Shown here piece by piece: positions 17,771 to 27,300 of a stretch of DNA of 64,000 bases (the first letter of the stretch is position 1; each line of letters starts with the position of its first letter). The stretch comes from Flavobacterium nitrogenifigens (GTDB lineage: Bacteria > Bacteroidota > Bacteroidia > Flavobacteriales > Flavobacteriaceae). Position numbers and translations under genes: made by a program. The stretch lies in contig NZ_QJRI01000182.1 in NCBI RefSeq assembly GCF_003254565.1, positions 186,001 to 250,000 of the forward strand, written 5' to 3'. The notes beneath the pieces were generated by a model, which searched no databases, was not told where the DNA came from, and saw nothing but the letters and a program-made list of their open reading frames with translations.

Positions 17771-17842
17771 TTTGTCAGGCTGAGCGGAGTCGAAGCCCAC
17801 GTTTCAATAGGAGCGCCCTTCGACTCCGCTCAGGGAGACAAA
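17771..17842. repeat. REP-like palindromic repeat, copy A
   Basis: 25-base arms at 17771-17795 and 17818-17842. The inner 16 bp pair exactly (CTGAGCGGAGTCGAAG / CTTCGACTCCGCTCAG) and the outer TTTGTC/GACAAA also pair; the centre is CCCACG...GAGCGCC. GC content is well above the surroundings. Complete copy C lies at 18341-18412 on the other side of the GIY-YIG gene. Confidence 0.9.
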
Positions 17843-17872
17843 TCTTTGACGATAACATGTGATTGATTTCTA

Positions 17873-17921
17873 TTTGTCAGGCTGAGCGAAGTCGAAGCCC
17901 CGTTCCAATTGGCACGCTCTT
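17873..17921. repeat. REP-like repeat, half copy B
   Basis: Starts TTTGTCAGGCTGAGCGAAGTC and continues through the repeat centre (CCCCGTTCCAATTGGCACGC), but the right arm is missing. It ends about 54 bases before the GIY-YIG start. Confidence 0.8.
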
Positions 17922-17974
17922 CTATTTAATATTTTTGAATTAAATTTCTTACTTTTATTTGCAAAATAGAAATT

Positions 17975-18298
17975 ATGAAAAGATATTACGTTTACATATT
18001 GAAATGCTCTGATGGAAGTTATTACACAGGAATGACAAATGATATAAATAGAAGATTAAATGAGCATAATTATGGGTTAAATAAAGAAAGCTATACTTTT
18101 AATAAACGACCTTTAGAGTTAGTGTTTTGCACAGAGTTTAATGACGTTATCCAAGCAATAGCATTTGAAAAACAAGTAAAAGGCTGGAGTAGAAAAAAGA
18201 AAGAAGCTATAATAAAAGATAAATGGGAGGATTTGAAAAAACTTTCTCAATGTTTGAATAAAACAACTCATGAAAATTTTAATAAAAAGGATGTTTAG
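17975..18298 (+). CDS. GIY-YIG nuclease-fold protein, repeat-associated
   Basis: A 107-residue single-domain GIY-YIG protein. The two signature strands are YYVYILKCSDGSYYTGMT near residues 4-21 (Y-V-Y ... Y-T-G), then the conserved Arg in INRRLNEHNYG, Tyr in SYTFNKRPLELVF, and Glu in AIAFEKQVKGWSRKKKEA. It belongs to the UPF0213/YhbQ-like small group, which has no separate DNA-binding domain. It is bracketed by REP-like palindromes (A and B upstream, C and D downstream). Whether it acts on those repeats is my inference. The gene is more AT-rich than the repeats. Confidence 0.9.
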   Translation: MKRYYVYILKCSDGSYYTGMTNDINRRLNEHNYGLNKESYTFNKRPLELVFCTEFNDVIQAIAFEKQVKGWSRKKKEAIIKDKWEDLKKLSQCLNKTTHENFNKKDV

Positions 18299-18340
18299 TA
18301 GTAAATTAGCAGTCGATTTTGCTCAGTAGAACACAAGCTA

Positions 18341-18412
18341 TTTGTCAGGCTGAGCGGAGTCGAAGCTCACGTTCCAACAGGAGCGCCCTTCGACTCCGCT
18401 CAGGGAGACAAA
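18341..18412. repeat. REP-like palindromic repeat, copy C
   Basis: Near-identical to copy A: same arms, centre CTCACGTTCCAACAGGAGCG. It begins 43 bases after the GIY-YIG stop and lies in the same orientation as copy A. Confidence 0.9.
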
Positions 18413-18434
18413 GATTGAACATAATTGTTTTGAA

Positions 18435-18467
18435 GTTTGTAAGGCTGAGTGAAACGAAAGCCCTTTT
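18435..18467. repeat. Degenerate REP-like half repeat, copy D
   Basis: TTTGTAAGGCTGAGTGAAAC and following GAAAGCCC, a decayed left arm of the same family, directly before cutC. Confidence 0.6.
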
Positions 18468-18479
18468 AATAAAATCAAA

Positions 18480-19151
18480 ATGAAAAAAAATCAACTAGAA
18501 ATAGCTTGTTTTAATTATGAATCGGCATTAATTGCTCAAGCAAATGGTGCGGACAGAATTGAGCTATGTGAAAACATGAAACTGGGAGGAACAACGCCAA
18601 ACTCAATTTTAGTGGTAAAAGTCCGTGAAAGTTTAAATATAAAAATGCATGTTATTATAAGACCTCGAGGTGGCGATTTTGTTTATTCGGATGAAGAGCT
18701 TACCGAAATGAAGCAAGATATTAAACACTATAAAAAGCTGGGTGTTGACGGTTTTGTTTTTGGAATTTTAAAGGAAAACGGAAAAGTCAATAAAAAGCAG
18801 AATAAAGAATTGGTACATCTAGCGCATCCGCTATCATGTACTTTTCATCGTGCTTTTGACGTAGTTAAAAATCCAGAAAAATCGCTTGAATCTATTATTG
18901 ACTGTGGTTTCAAAACAATTCTGACTTCTGGTCAAGGAGTAAATGTTGAAGAAGGAATTGTTGCTTTAGAAAGACTTCAAGAACTAGCTGGCGATAGAAT
19001 AGAAATTATGCCTGGAGGCGGTTTGCGATCTTCGAATATAAAATTACTGCAAGAAAAATTAGATCTGACTTTTTATCATTCGTCTGCAATCACCGATAAT
19101 TCTGAAATTGCCAATCCAGAAGAAATAAAAGAATTACGCAATTTTTTATAG
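18480..19151 (+). CDS. cutC: CutC family protein (copper homeostasis / TIM barrel)
   Basis: A TIM-barrel protein named for copper tolerance in E. coli; its enzymatic role is unclear. Family motifs: LEIACFNYESALIAQANGADRIELCE at the N-terminus, LGGTTPN, VIIRPRGGDFVYSDEE, GVDGFVFGIL, SCTFHRAFDVVKNP, ILTSGQG, and IMPGGGLRSSNI. Length 223 aa is close to the bacterial norm. No metal-transport genes are adjacent. A decayed copy of the REP-like repeat abuts its start, so its own promoter is not evident. Confidence 0.93.
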   Translation: MKKNQLEIACFNYESALIAQANGADRIELCENMKLGGTTPNSILVVKVRESLNIKMHVIIRPRGGDFVYSDEELTEMKQDIKHYKKLGVDGFVFGILKENGKVNKKQNKELVHLAHPLSCTFHRAFDVVKNPEKSLESIIDCGFKTILTSGQGVNVEEGIVALERLQELAGDRIEIMPGGGLRSSNIKLLQEKLDLTFYHSSAITDNSEIANPEEIKELRNFL

Positions 19152-19187
19152 ACTAAAGTTTGTTGAGGAGATATTCCAAGCGACTTA

Positions 19188-19270
19188 AATTTAATCTGTG
19201 TAAATCTGCGTAAAAAATTGTTCTCAAAAGTATTTCACGCAGATCTGTACAGATTTCAGCAGATTAAATT
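19188..19270. repeat. Imperfect inverted repeat downstream of cutC
   Basis: AATTTAATCTG...AAATCTGCGT pairs with ACGCAGAT...CAGATTAAATT across about 83 bases, a different palindrome family from the one around the GIY-YIG gene. Confidence 0.7.
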
Positions 19271-19323
19271 AGATTTTATTTGTTAAGTAAAACTTTTTCT
19301 ATTTTTAGTAGAATTAAACACAA

Positions 19324-19362
19324 CAAAAAAAGTCTGGAGTTGGCAAGCTCCAGACTTTTTTT
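19324..19362. terminator. Bidirectional terminator
   Basis: AAGTCTGGAG / CTCCAGACTT stem with A run before and T run after, between convergent cutC and the TonB-dependent receptor gene. Confidence 0.8.
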
Positions 19363-19410
19363 CTACAAGAAATTATTTAAAAATTATTTAAAAAACCTTC
19401 TCAGACGAGA

Positions 19411-21816
19411 TTAGAACATTCCGCCTCCGCCTTTGTTAGTATTGTCGTCCCTTTGTTTACGCTGTAAATTTTTGATTTTTCCACCTCCAAAGTTGTAAGT
19501 CAAACCTAAATAAACTGTTCTGCTTTCCCAAGAAAACTGACCTGTTTGAGGATAAGGATAAATTCCGTCAAAAGCATATTTCATTGTCTTGAAGACATCA
19601 TTAAAACGTACACTAATGTTCATTTTGTTGTCTAGCAATGTGTAACGTGAACCAATATCCATTTTGTACATTTCATGTCTATTTTGCTGTACATCTTCAA
19701 CTGGTCCTCTGTAAAAACCGAATAGCAAGAAACTTAAACGTTTTGTAGGTTTAAAGTTAGAGTTCATACGAGCGTTAAAAGCTGTAGTTGTTACACTGCG
19801 TTCAGTACCAGTTGGCTTATTAATTTCAAAAACTACACCTTGTTGTTTGATACTTGAAAAATCAATAGATGGCTGAATATCCCACCATTTTGTCAATTTA
19901 TAATTTAATGAAACATCAAAACCATAAGCACTGTTGTGATCATAATTTGTATAGCTCAGTATTTGTTTGTATCCAGATGGATCATTTGGGTCTGGACTCA
20001 AAGTTCTGCTAATTTGATCATTTATGCTTCTTACGAAAACACCTGCAGTTACGCTACCTTTATCAAGAGTTTTAGTGTAATTTACTTCTACTGAGTTTGT
20101 AAATTGAGGTCTTAATTCTGGGTTTCCGTATGAAGTTACTAATGGAGTTGAGAATTCACGAATTGGTTTAGTTTGCTCTATACTTGGACGGTCAACACGA
20201 CGGCTATAGCTTAATTGAAGAACATTTTTTTCATTCAAATTATAAGTCAAATAAGCTGATGGATATAAAGTAATATAATCATCATTAAATTTATCTTGAC
20301 CATGGTTTAGATTAGCTTGAACTTTATAGCTTTCAAAACGAGTTCCTAATTGATAACTGAATTTTTTGAACTTTTGACCAAAAGTCACGTAAGCTGAATA
20401 AATATCAGTGTCATAAGTATAATTCGAAATTCTTTCGTCAACAGGTACTAAAGGATTACCTGTGTTGTAATCATTATTTGTTCTAGTAATTCTTGCTTCA
20501 GCACCAGCTTCAAGCGTAGTTTTGTCATTCAACGGATTTACGTAATCAACATTTATTGTGCTTAATTTTCTTTGATCACCAATTTGATCGCTATAAATTA
20601 CACTGTTTGAAGTGTTGTCAGGTCTTGTTGTATTGGTGTCAAAACTAGCATTTTGATTTGATTTCGTATCACTGTAATTACCTTCAAAATCTAAAGTGTG
20701 TCCTTCTTTTTTAAAAATATGTTTGTATGCCAAATTGTAAGTTCCGGTTTTTGTTGGCCCTTTGTAAAGTGAATTTTGGTAAATGTTTAAAATATCTGGA
20801 TCGCCATTGTTGTAATCAATATTGGTAATTACATTTCCGTTTCCAGTTGATTTATTTTGATTGGTGTAGAAAGACAGAGTGTTTTTGTCATTAATTAAAT
20901 AATCCATTCCTAACTTGTATAAGTAATTATCATTTTCGTTAGAAATTTTTAAATTCTGTTCTACATCCTGATCCAATCTTTGAATTCTTCCTTTATTGTA
21001 ATACGTCCCGAAGTTTTGACCTCCATTTCCGAAGAAATTCACTTTTCCAGTTTTGTAGTTCAGATCAAGTGACTGATTGTATTTTGCAGTTTCTCCAAAA
21101 GTAATACCTCCACTGTAGCTTCCGTTGAAACCAGTGTTGGCACTTTTATGTAATACAATATTGATGATTCCAGACATTCCTTCTGGATTGTATTTTGCGC
21201 TTGGATTTGTAATCAGCTCAACTTTTTTGATAGAAGTTGATGGAATTTGTTTCAATAATTGAGCAGGATCAATATTAGATGGACGTCCGTCAATTAAGAC
21301 ACGTACATTGTCATTTCCGCGAAGCGAAAGTTTTCCGTCTTGATCCACATTCACAGATGGAATATTGCTCATGATATCAGAAGCAGAAGCTCCAGCCGTT
21401 GTCAAATCTTTACCAACAGTAATTACTTTACGGTCAATTTTTTGTTCAATTGTTGAACGCTCGGCAACAATGTTTACACCTTTTAACTGAGTTGCTTCTT
21501 CTTCAAGAGAAACATTTACAGTTGCTGTTTTTCTGTTTTCACTTAAAATTACAGAACCAATGTATTTTTTGAATCCGATATACTGGATTTCTATTGTATA
21601 ATTTTTTAAAGCAATATTTTTAAAAGAAAAGTCTCCGTTATCGTCTGTGTTTACGCCAGAAACCACTTTTCCATTTTCTTTAAGCGAAACAGTGGCATAA
21701 GAAATGGGCGCGTTGTTTGACTTCTCGGTAATTTTTCCAGAAACACTTCCGGTATTCTGGGCCTGTGCAGTTGCAATTATTCCTAATAACGCAAACAGAA
21801 AGAATTTTAATTTCAT
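19411..21816 (-). CDS. TonB-dependent receptor-like outer membrane beta-barrel protein
   Basis: Outer-membrane protein of 801 aa. Signal peptide MKLKFFLFALLGIIATAQAQ; carboxypeptidase regulatory-like domain (residues ~22-105: SGKITEKSNNAPISYATVSL); plug-like region (~120-225: LTTAGASASDIMSNIPSVNV, RVLIDGRPSNI, NPSAKYNPEGMSGIINIVL); then a large beta-barrel ending VYLGLTYNFGGGK. About 24 basic and Gly residues follow the last strand, as in the OMP_b-brl_3 subfamily. There is no SusD partner, and no clear TonB box. The substrate is unknown; members often respond to metal or peptide stress. Confidence 0.88.
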   Translation of the reverse strand: MKLKFFLFALLGIIATAQAQNTGSVSGKITEKSNNAPISYATVSLKENGKVVSGVNTDDNGDFSFKNIALKNYTIEIQYIGFKKYIGSVILSENRKTATVNVSLEEEATQLKGVNIVAERSTIEQKIDRKVITVGKDLTTAGASASDIMSNIPSVNVDQDGKLSLRGNDNVRVLIDGRPSNIDPAQLLKQIPSTSIKKVELITNPSAKYNPEGMSGIINIVLHKSANTGFNGSYSGGITFGETAKYNQSLDLNYKTGKVNFFGNGGQNFGTYYNKGRIQRLDQDVEQNLKISNENDNYLYKLGMDYLINDKNTLSFYTNQNKSTGNGNVITNIDYNNGDPDILNIYQNSLYKGPTKTGTYNLAYKHIFKKEGHTLDFEGNYSDTKSNQNASFDTNTTRPDNTSNSVIYSDQIGDQRKLSTINVDYVNPLNDKTTLEAGAEARITRTNNDYNTGNPLVPVDERISNYTYDTDIYSAYVTFGQKFKKFSYQLGTRFESYKVQANLNHGQDKFNDDYITLYPSAYLTYNLNEKNVLQLSYSRRVDRPSIEQTKPIREFSTPLVTSYGNPELRPQFTNSVEVNYTKTLDKGSVTAGVFVRSINDQISRTLSPDPNDPSGYKQILSYTNYDHNSAYGFDVSLNYKLTKWWDIQPSIDFSSIKQQGVVFEINKPTGTERSVTTTAFNARMNSNFKPTKRLSFLLFGFYRGPVEDVQQNRHEMYKMDIGSRYTLLDNKMNISVRFNDVFKTMKYAFDGIYPYPQTGQFSWESRTVYLGLTYNFGGGKIKNLQRKQRDDNTNKGGGGMF

Positions 21817-22148
21817 GATTTTTTTACTGATTATTTTTTGATTTGATTGATGATGATTTCGTTTTGTTAGTTTTTTTCTTTTTTGTTTTTCCTGACTTCA
21901 AAAAAAATTAAAGTCTCTATTAAGACTCTTTTACAGTCGATATGTTACAAGAAATTTCAAAAAAAAGCATATTTTTTTTCTCATACGCTGTTTTGTAATA
22001 GATTAGCCTTTTGATTTTTTGATAATTTTAACAATTAATATTTGCGCTTTTTTGTCAAATTAAAACTCTTTTCTTGAATTTAATATGTTTTTGATTTTCT
22101 GTAATTGATGAATAAGCAGTATCTTTGCTCACTTTAAAATAAGTTTAC
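21817..22148. other. Divergent intergenic region, AT-rich
   Basis: Between the divergent receptor and argS genes. It contains T-rich stretches, a small AGTCT...AGACT hairpin near 21912, and the argS -7 box. No gene or RNA is evident. Confidence 0.5.
22120..22127 (+). promoter_or_regulatory. -7 box for argS
   Basis: TATCTTTG followed by C, 21 bases before the ATG at 22149. Confidence 0.55.
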
Positions 22149-23927
22149 ATGTCATTATCACAAATTCTTACACCTTCTATACAAAAAGCAATACAAGCAT
22201 TATTTGATGTTACTGTTGAGAAAATCGAGTTCCAAACTACTAGAAAAGAGTTTGAAGGAGATATTACGATGGTAATTTTTCCTTTGCTGAAAGTGATTAA
22301 AAGTAATCCGGCTGAATTGGGAAATAAAATTGGAAATTATCTAGTAGAAAATGTTTCTGAAGTTGCTCGCTTTAATGTAGTTTCTGGTTTCTTGAATATT
22401 GTAATTTCAGACAGTTATTATGTAAATTTCTTTAATGGAATAAAAGAGCAGAAACAATTCGGTTTTGTGGCTCCAAATCCAGAAGAAAAAGCAGTTATGG
22501 TAGAATATTCTTCTCCAAATACCAATAAACCGTTGCATTTAGGACATGTTCGTAACAATTTGTTAGGATATTCTGTTGCAGAGATTTTAAAAGCTTCGGG
22601 TAAAAAAGTGTATAAAACGCAAATTATCAACGATAGAGGAATCCATATCTGTAAATCGATGTTGGCTTGGGAAAAATTCGGAAACGGAGAAACGCCTGAA
22701 ACTTCTGGTTTAAAAGGAGATAAACTAGTTGGTAAATACTACGTTGAGTTTGACAAAGCCTACAAAAATGAAATTAATGGTTTAATCGAAACTGGCAAAA
22801 CAGAAGAAGAAGCAAAAAAGCAAGCGCCGATTATCATCGAAGCGCAAGATATGCTTAAGAAATGGGAAGCTGGAGATGAAAAAGTGATTGCCCTTTGGAA
22901 AAAAATGAACGAATGGGTTTATGAAGGTTTTGCAACGACTTACACTAATCTTGGAGTTAATTTTGATAAATATTACTACGAAAGCAACACTTATCTTTTA
23001 GGAAAAGATGTTGTTCAAGTAGGTTTAGATAAAGGCGTTTTTGAAAAAGATCCAGACGGTTCTGTTTGGATTGATTTGACAGACGAAGGTCTTGACCGAA
23101 AAATCGTTTTGCGTTCTGACGGAACAGCGGTTTACATGACACAAGATATCGGGACCGCAATTCAGCGTGTTAAAGATATGCCAGATGTTGGTGGAATGGT
23201 TTATACTGTAGGAAATGAGCAAGATTATCACTTCAAAGTTTTATTCTTAATCCTAAAAAAATTAGGTTTCGACTGGGCTTCAAGTCTATATCACCTATCA
23301 TACGGAATGGTAGATTTGCCATCTGGAAAAATGAAAAGCCGTGAAGGAACTGTTGTAGATGCGGATGATTTGATGCAAGATATGACAGATACAGCAAAAC
23401 AAATTTCAGAAGATTTAGGAAAATTAGATAGCTATTCTGCAGAAGAGAAAGCGAAGTTGTACAAAACAATTGGTTTAGGAGCTTTGAAATATTACATCTT
23501 GAAAGTAGATCCTAAAAAACGTATCTTATTTAACCCAGAAGAATCTGTAGATTTTGCTGGAAATACAGGCCCGTTTATTCAATATACATACGCGAGAATT
23601 CAGTCAATTATTCGTAAGGCAGATTTTGATTTTTCTAACAAAATCGAAATTGAAGAATTGCATGAGAAAGAGAAAGAATTGGTAAAACAAATTGAGCTTT
23701 TCCCAGAAGTAATTCAGAACGCGGCTCAAAATCATAGTCCAGCATTAATTGCCAATTATACTTATGACTTAGTAAAAGAGTATAATTCTTTTTATCAATC
23801 GGTACATATTTTAGGAGAAGTTGATCTTACAAAAAAAATATTCAGAGTACAGCTTTCTCAAAAAGTTGCTGAAGTTATTAAATCTGCATTCCAATTATTA
23901 GGTATTGAAGTTCCTGAGAGAATGTAA
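22149..23927 (+). CDS. argS: Arginyl-tRNA synthetase
   Basis: Charges tRNA-Arg. Class I synthetase with the HIGH-type motif in NKPLHLGHVRNNLLG (~residue 125), a KMSK-type motif in SGKMKSREGTVVDADD, the N-terminal Add1 domain recognising the tRNA D loop, and the C-terminal anticodon-binding domain ending QLLGIEVPERM. Length 592 aa is normal for Bacteroidota. Monocistronic, with a strong terminator. Confidence 0.97.
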   Translation: MSLSQILTPSIQKAIQALFDVTVEKIEFQTTRKEFEGDITMVIFPLLKVIKSNPAELGNKIGNYLVENVSEVARFNVVSGFLNIVISDSYYVNFFNGIKEQKQFGFVAPNPEEKAVMVEYSSPNTNKPLHLGHVRNNLLGYSVAEILKASGKKVYKTQIINDRGIHICKSMLAWEKFGNGETPETSGLKGDKLVGKYYVEFDKAYKNEINGLIETGKTEEEAKKQAPIIIEAQDMLKKWEAGDEKVIALWKKMNEWVYEGFATTYTNLGVNFDKYYYESNTYLLGKDVVQVGLDKGVFEKDPDGSVWIDLTDEGLDRKIVLRSDGTAVYMTQDIGTAIQRVKDMPDVGGMVYTVGNEQDYHFKVLFLILKKLGFDWASSLYHLSYGMVDLPSGKMKSREGTVVDADDLMQDMTDTAKQISEDLGKLDSYSAEEKAKLYKTIGLGALKYYILKVDPKKRILFNPEESVDFAGNTGPFIQYTYARIQSIIRKADFDFSNKIEIEELHEKEKELVKQIELFPEVIQNAAQNHSPALIANYTYDLVKEYNSFYQSVHILGEVDLTKKIFRVQLSQKVAEVIKSAFQLLGIEVPERM

Positions 23928-23950
23928 GAAATTAAAATAGAATTAAAGAA

Positions 23951-23985
23951 GAGGCCAATAGTTTTTAGACTATTGGCCTTTTTTG
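23951..23985 (+). terminator. Terminator of argS
   Basis: AGGCCAATAG / CTATTGGCCT stem followed by TTTTTT. Confidence 0.8.
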
Positions 23986-24313
23986 TTGTTTTTTTGGCTT
24001 CTACGGCACAAGCGTGCTAAGAAACTTAAATAATTTTACAATGGCTTTTGTAAGAATTACAATGCAAGTGATAAAGTTATAAGTCAATTCTTCTAATATT
24101 CATTTTTAGCTATTTTGAATTAGTACGCTTTTAGTGAAAGATGATAGAGATAAAGAAAACCGTCTAATTTATTGGATGGTTTTTATTATTAATGGCATTT
24201 CTAGTTCTAGTTTTCTTCTTAAATACCTTTCTTTTTTTATAGTTCTACTTTGAAATTAATTTTATTTTGTAGTATTAAGCTTGTAATTTTTAATGTTAAA
24301 AGTAGTTTTATAC
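23986..24313. other. Long intergenic stretch with an orphan terminator hairpin
   Basis: No open reading frame of note. At 24157-24189 a 10-bp stem (AACCGTCTAA / TTGGATGGTT, with wobbles) and a T run form a second terminator on the + strand, after the argS terminator. It could end a small RNA or be a relic. I find no convincing promoter between the two terminators. Confidence 0.45.
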
Positions 24314-24344
24314 TTGTTAAAATTATTTTAATTTTTTAAGTTCG
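24314..24344 (+). promoter_or_regulatory. Candidate promoter of the susC/susD pair
   Basis: TTG at 24314-24316, 20-base spacer, and TAAGTTCG at 24337-24344 (one mismatch to TAnnTTTG), 25 bases before the ATG. Confidence 0.45.
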
Positions 24345-24369
24345 CCCCCTATAATTAAAAAACAAAATA

Positions 24370-27300
24370 ATGAAACAAAAATTAAAAGGATTAGTGTTGT
24401 TGGCTTTCGTGCTGATTTCACAATTATTTTTTGCTCAGGAAAAAATGATTTCAGGTACTGTAACAGATGCCTCAGGATCAATTCCTAACGCGAATATCGT
24501 TGTAAAAGGCACAAAAAATGGGGTACAGTCAGATTTTGATGGAAAGTATAAGATTAAAGCTAAAACTGGAGATGTTTTAGTTTTTTCATACATGGGTATG
24601 AAAGATTTTTCTGCTGTTGTTGGAGCGTCTACAACTATTAATGTCAAAATGCAAGAAGATGGTAAAGAACTAGACGAAGTTGTAGTTGTTGCATTTGGAA
24701 CACAAAAGAAACAAGAAATAACAGGAGCTGTTTCTAAAATTGATTCAAAAATGTTAGAAACTTCTCAGACATCTAATGCGATACAGTCATTAACCGGAAA
24801 AGTTGCTGGTGTACAAATTAGCGCAAATTCAGGTCAGCCTGGAGATGCTCCCCAAGTACGATTTAGAGGTATTGGTTCTATTTCATCTTCAAATGCTCCT
24901 TTATATGTGGTAGACGGAATACCATTTAATGGAGATATCAACTCGATATCAACCCAGGATATTGAATCAATTAGCTTTTTAAAGGATGCATCATCCAATG
25001 CACTTTATGGAAGTAGAGGGGCAAACGGAGTAATAATTGTTACAACCAAAAAAGGAAAGAAAGGGCAATTGACAGTTACTTATGAAACTAAAATTGGAGT
25101 TAATTCGCGTGCTGTGCCCGAATATGATATGATTAAAAGTCCAGCTGATTATTATAAAGCAGTATATAATAGAGTTAAGAATGGTTTAATTTATCAAGGA
25201 CAAACGCCAGTTAATGCTTCAAATACAGCGGCTCAAAATTTAATTGTAGGAGATACTTATTCTCTTGGATATAATAATTATAATGTAGCCAATAGTCAAA
25301 TTATAAATCCAGCAACAGGAGAAATTAATCCAGATGCCAAGTTGCTGTATCACGACAATTGGTCTAAAGCATTATTTAGAGATGCTATAAGACAAGAACA
25401 ATATTTAAGTTTATCAGGAAGTACAGATAATCTTAACTCTTATTTGTCAATTGGTTATTTATCAGATGATGGTTATACTATCAATTCGAATTTTGAGCGT
25501 GTAACTTTGAGAGCCAACGTAGATTATACTGTTTCTAGTAAAGTAAAAATAGGAACAAATGTAAATTACGCACATTCAAATCAAAATGCTCCAATTTCAA
25601 ATACGTCATCTTCAACTTATAGTAATTTATTTAGTTGGGCTCGTAATATCGCTCCCATATATCCTATTTGGCAAAGAGATGCAAGTGGTAATATGATTTA
25701 TAATGAAGATGGCTCTAAATCTTATGATTTTAATCAACAAGGAGATAGACCATATGGGTCGAATTTGAATCCCTATGCTACTACATTGTTAAATACTAAA
25801 TTAAATGAAGAAAATAAATTTGGTGCTAGAGCTTACATTTCTATAGATTTCTTAAAAGATTTTAATTTTAGATATAATATTGGATATGATTTATTGTCTG
25901 GTTATTACTTAACAAGCACAACAGGTGAAGGGGGAGATGATATGGGAGTTAATGGTAGAATAGGAACAGCTACTAAAAACCAATATACATTAACGAATCA
26001 GCAATTATTATCTTGGAAAAAAACTTTTGGAGAGCATGCACTAGATGTATTAATTGGACATGAATCATCTGATTTTACTTCAAAAATGCTAGCGGGACAA
26101 AAAAGTAATGTGGTGATATCTAATTTGCCAATCATTAGTAATGCTACTAAATATGGTTACTTGGATGGTTATAATGATCTATATAAAGTAGAAGGCTATT
26201 TTTCAAGATTAAACTATAATTACAAAAACAAATACTTTGTTAACGGAAGCTTTCGAAGAGACGGATCTTCAGTATTTGCTCCAGAAAACAGATGGGGAAA
26301 TTTCTACGGATTTGGAGCCGCATGGTCTGTGATTAAAGAATCATTTTTTCCTAAAACAAAATGGATCACAGATTTTAGAATAAAAGGTAGCTACGGTGAG
26401 CAAGGGAATGACAATATAAATTATCCGGTTACTTCACAAATTAGCCATCGCAGTTATTTTGGAAGTTTAAGAAACTATTATGCTTATGAAACTCAATACG
26501 AAGTAGTGCCTGACTCTGAAGGTAATGCAAGTGTTTTAAATGTTTTTGAAGCAGATAAAAGTGTTAAATGGGAGAAATCTAAGAACTTAAACGCAGGATT
26601 TGATATTACCTTATTTGATAGAATTTCTATCGAAGCTGAATATTTTGAAAGAAATGTTAGTGATTTGATATACAATTTTCCTATCGCTTTGTCTACAGGA
26701 ACGTCATTTGTTTCTAAAAATATTGGAGACATGGGAAATAAAGGGGTAGAGTTAAATTTAGGCGTTGATATTGTTAAAAATAAAAATGTTGACTTCAATA
26801 TTTGGGCTAATGCAACAAGTTATAAAAATAAGATAACGTCGTTACCAAAAGCATTTACAGATGGAATTTATCGTTTTGAAGTTGGAGCGCCTGCTTATTC
26901 ATACTTTTTAAGAGAATTTGCTGGAGTGGATAAGACAAATGGTGATGCATTATGGTATAAAGATGAGAAAGATGCTAATGGTAACTTAACAGGAAACAAA
27001 GTAACTACGAATGTCTTTGGAGATGCTACAACATATTTGAGTAAAAAAGATGCCAATCCAGATATATATGGTGGATTTGGAACTTTATTTAGATATAAAA
27101 ATATTACGATTCAAGCTAGTTTTGCTTATCAATTTGGGGGTTATATGTATGATGGCGTTTACCAATCTGCAATGTATTCGGGGTCTGATAATATAGGTCA
27201 GAATTATCATAAAGATGTAACAAAAGCATGGACAATTGATAATCCTACTTCAAACATACCAAGAATAGATCATATATCAATTTATCAAATGGGGAATTCA

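Noticed and set aside
17665..17862. Open frame on + overlapping the fabH end and the palindromic repeat
   Set aside because: It reads out of frame through fabH and then through the REP-like palindrome; the protein is low-complexity and has no start context.
17771..18412. Composite transposon reading of the GIY-YIG region
   Set aside because: The flanking units are short direct copies of a palindrome, there is no DDE or tyrosine transposase, and I cannot see a target-site duplication. It is kept only as a repeat-associated gene.
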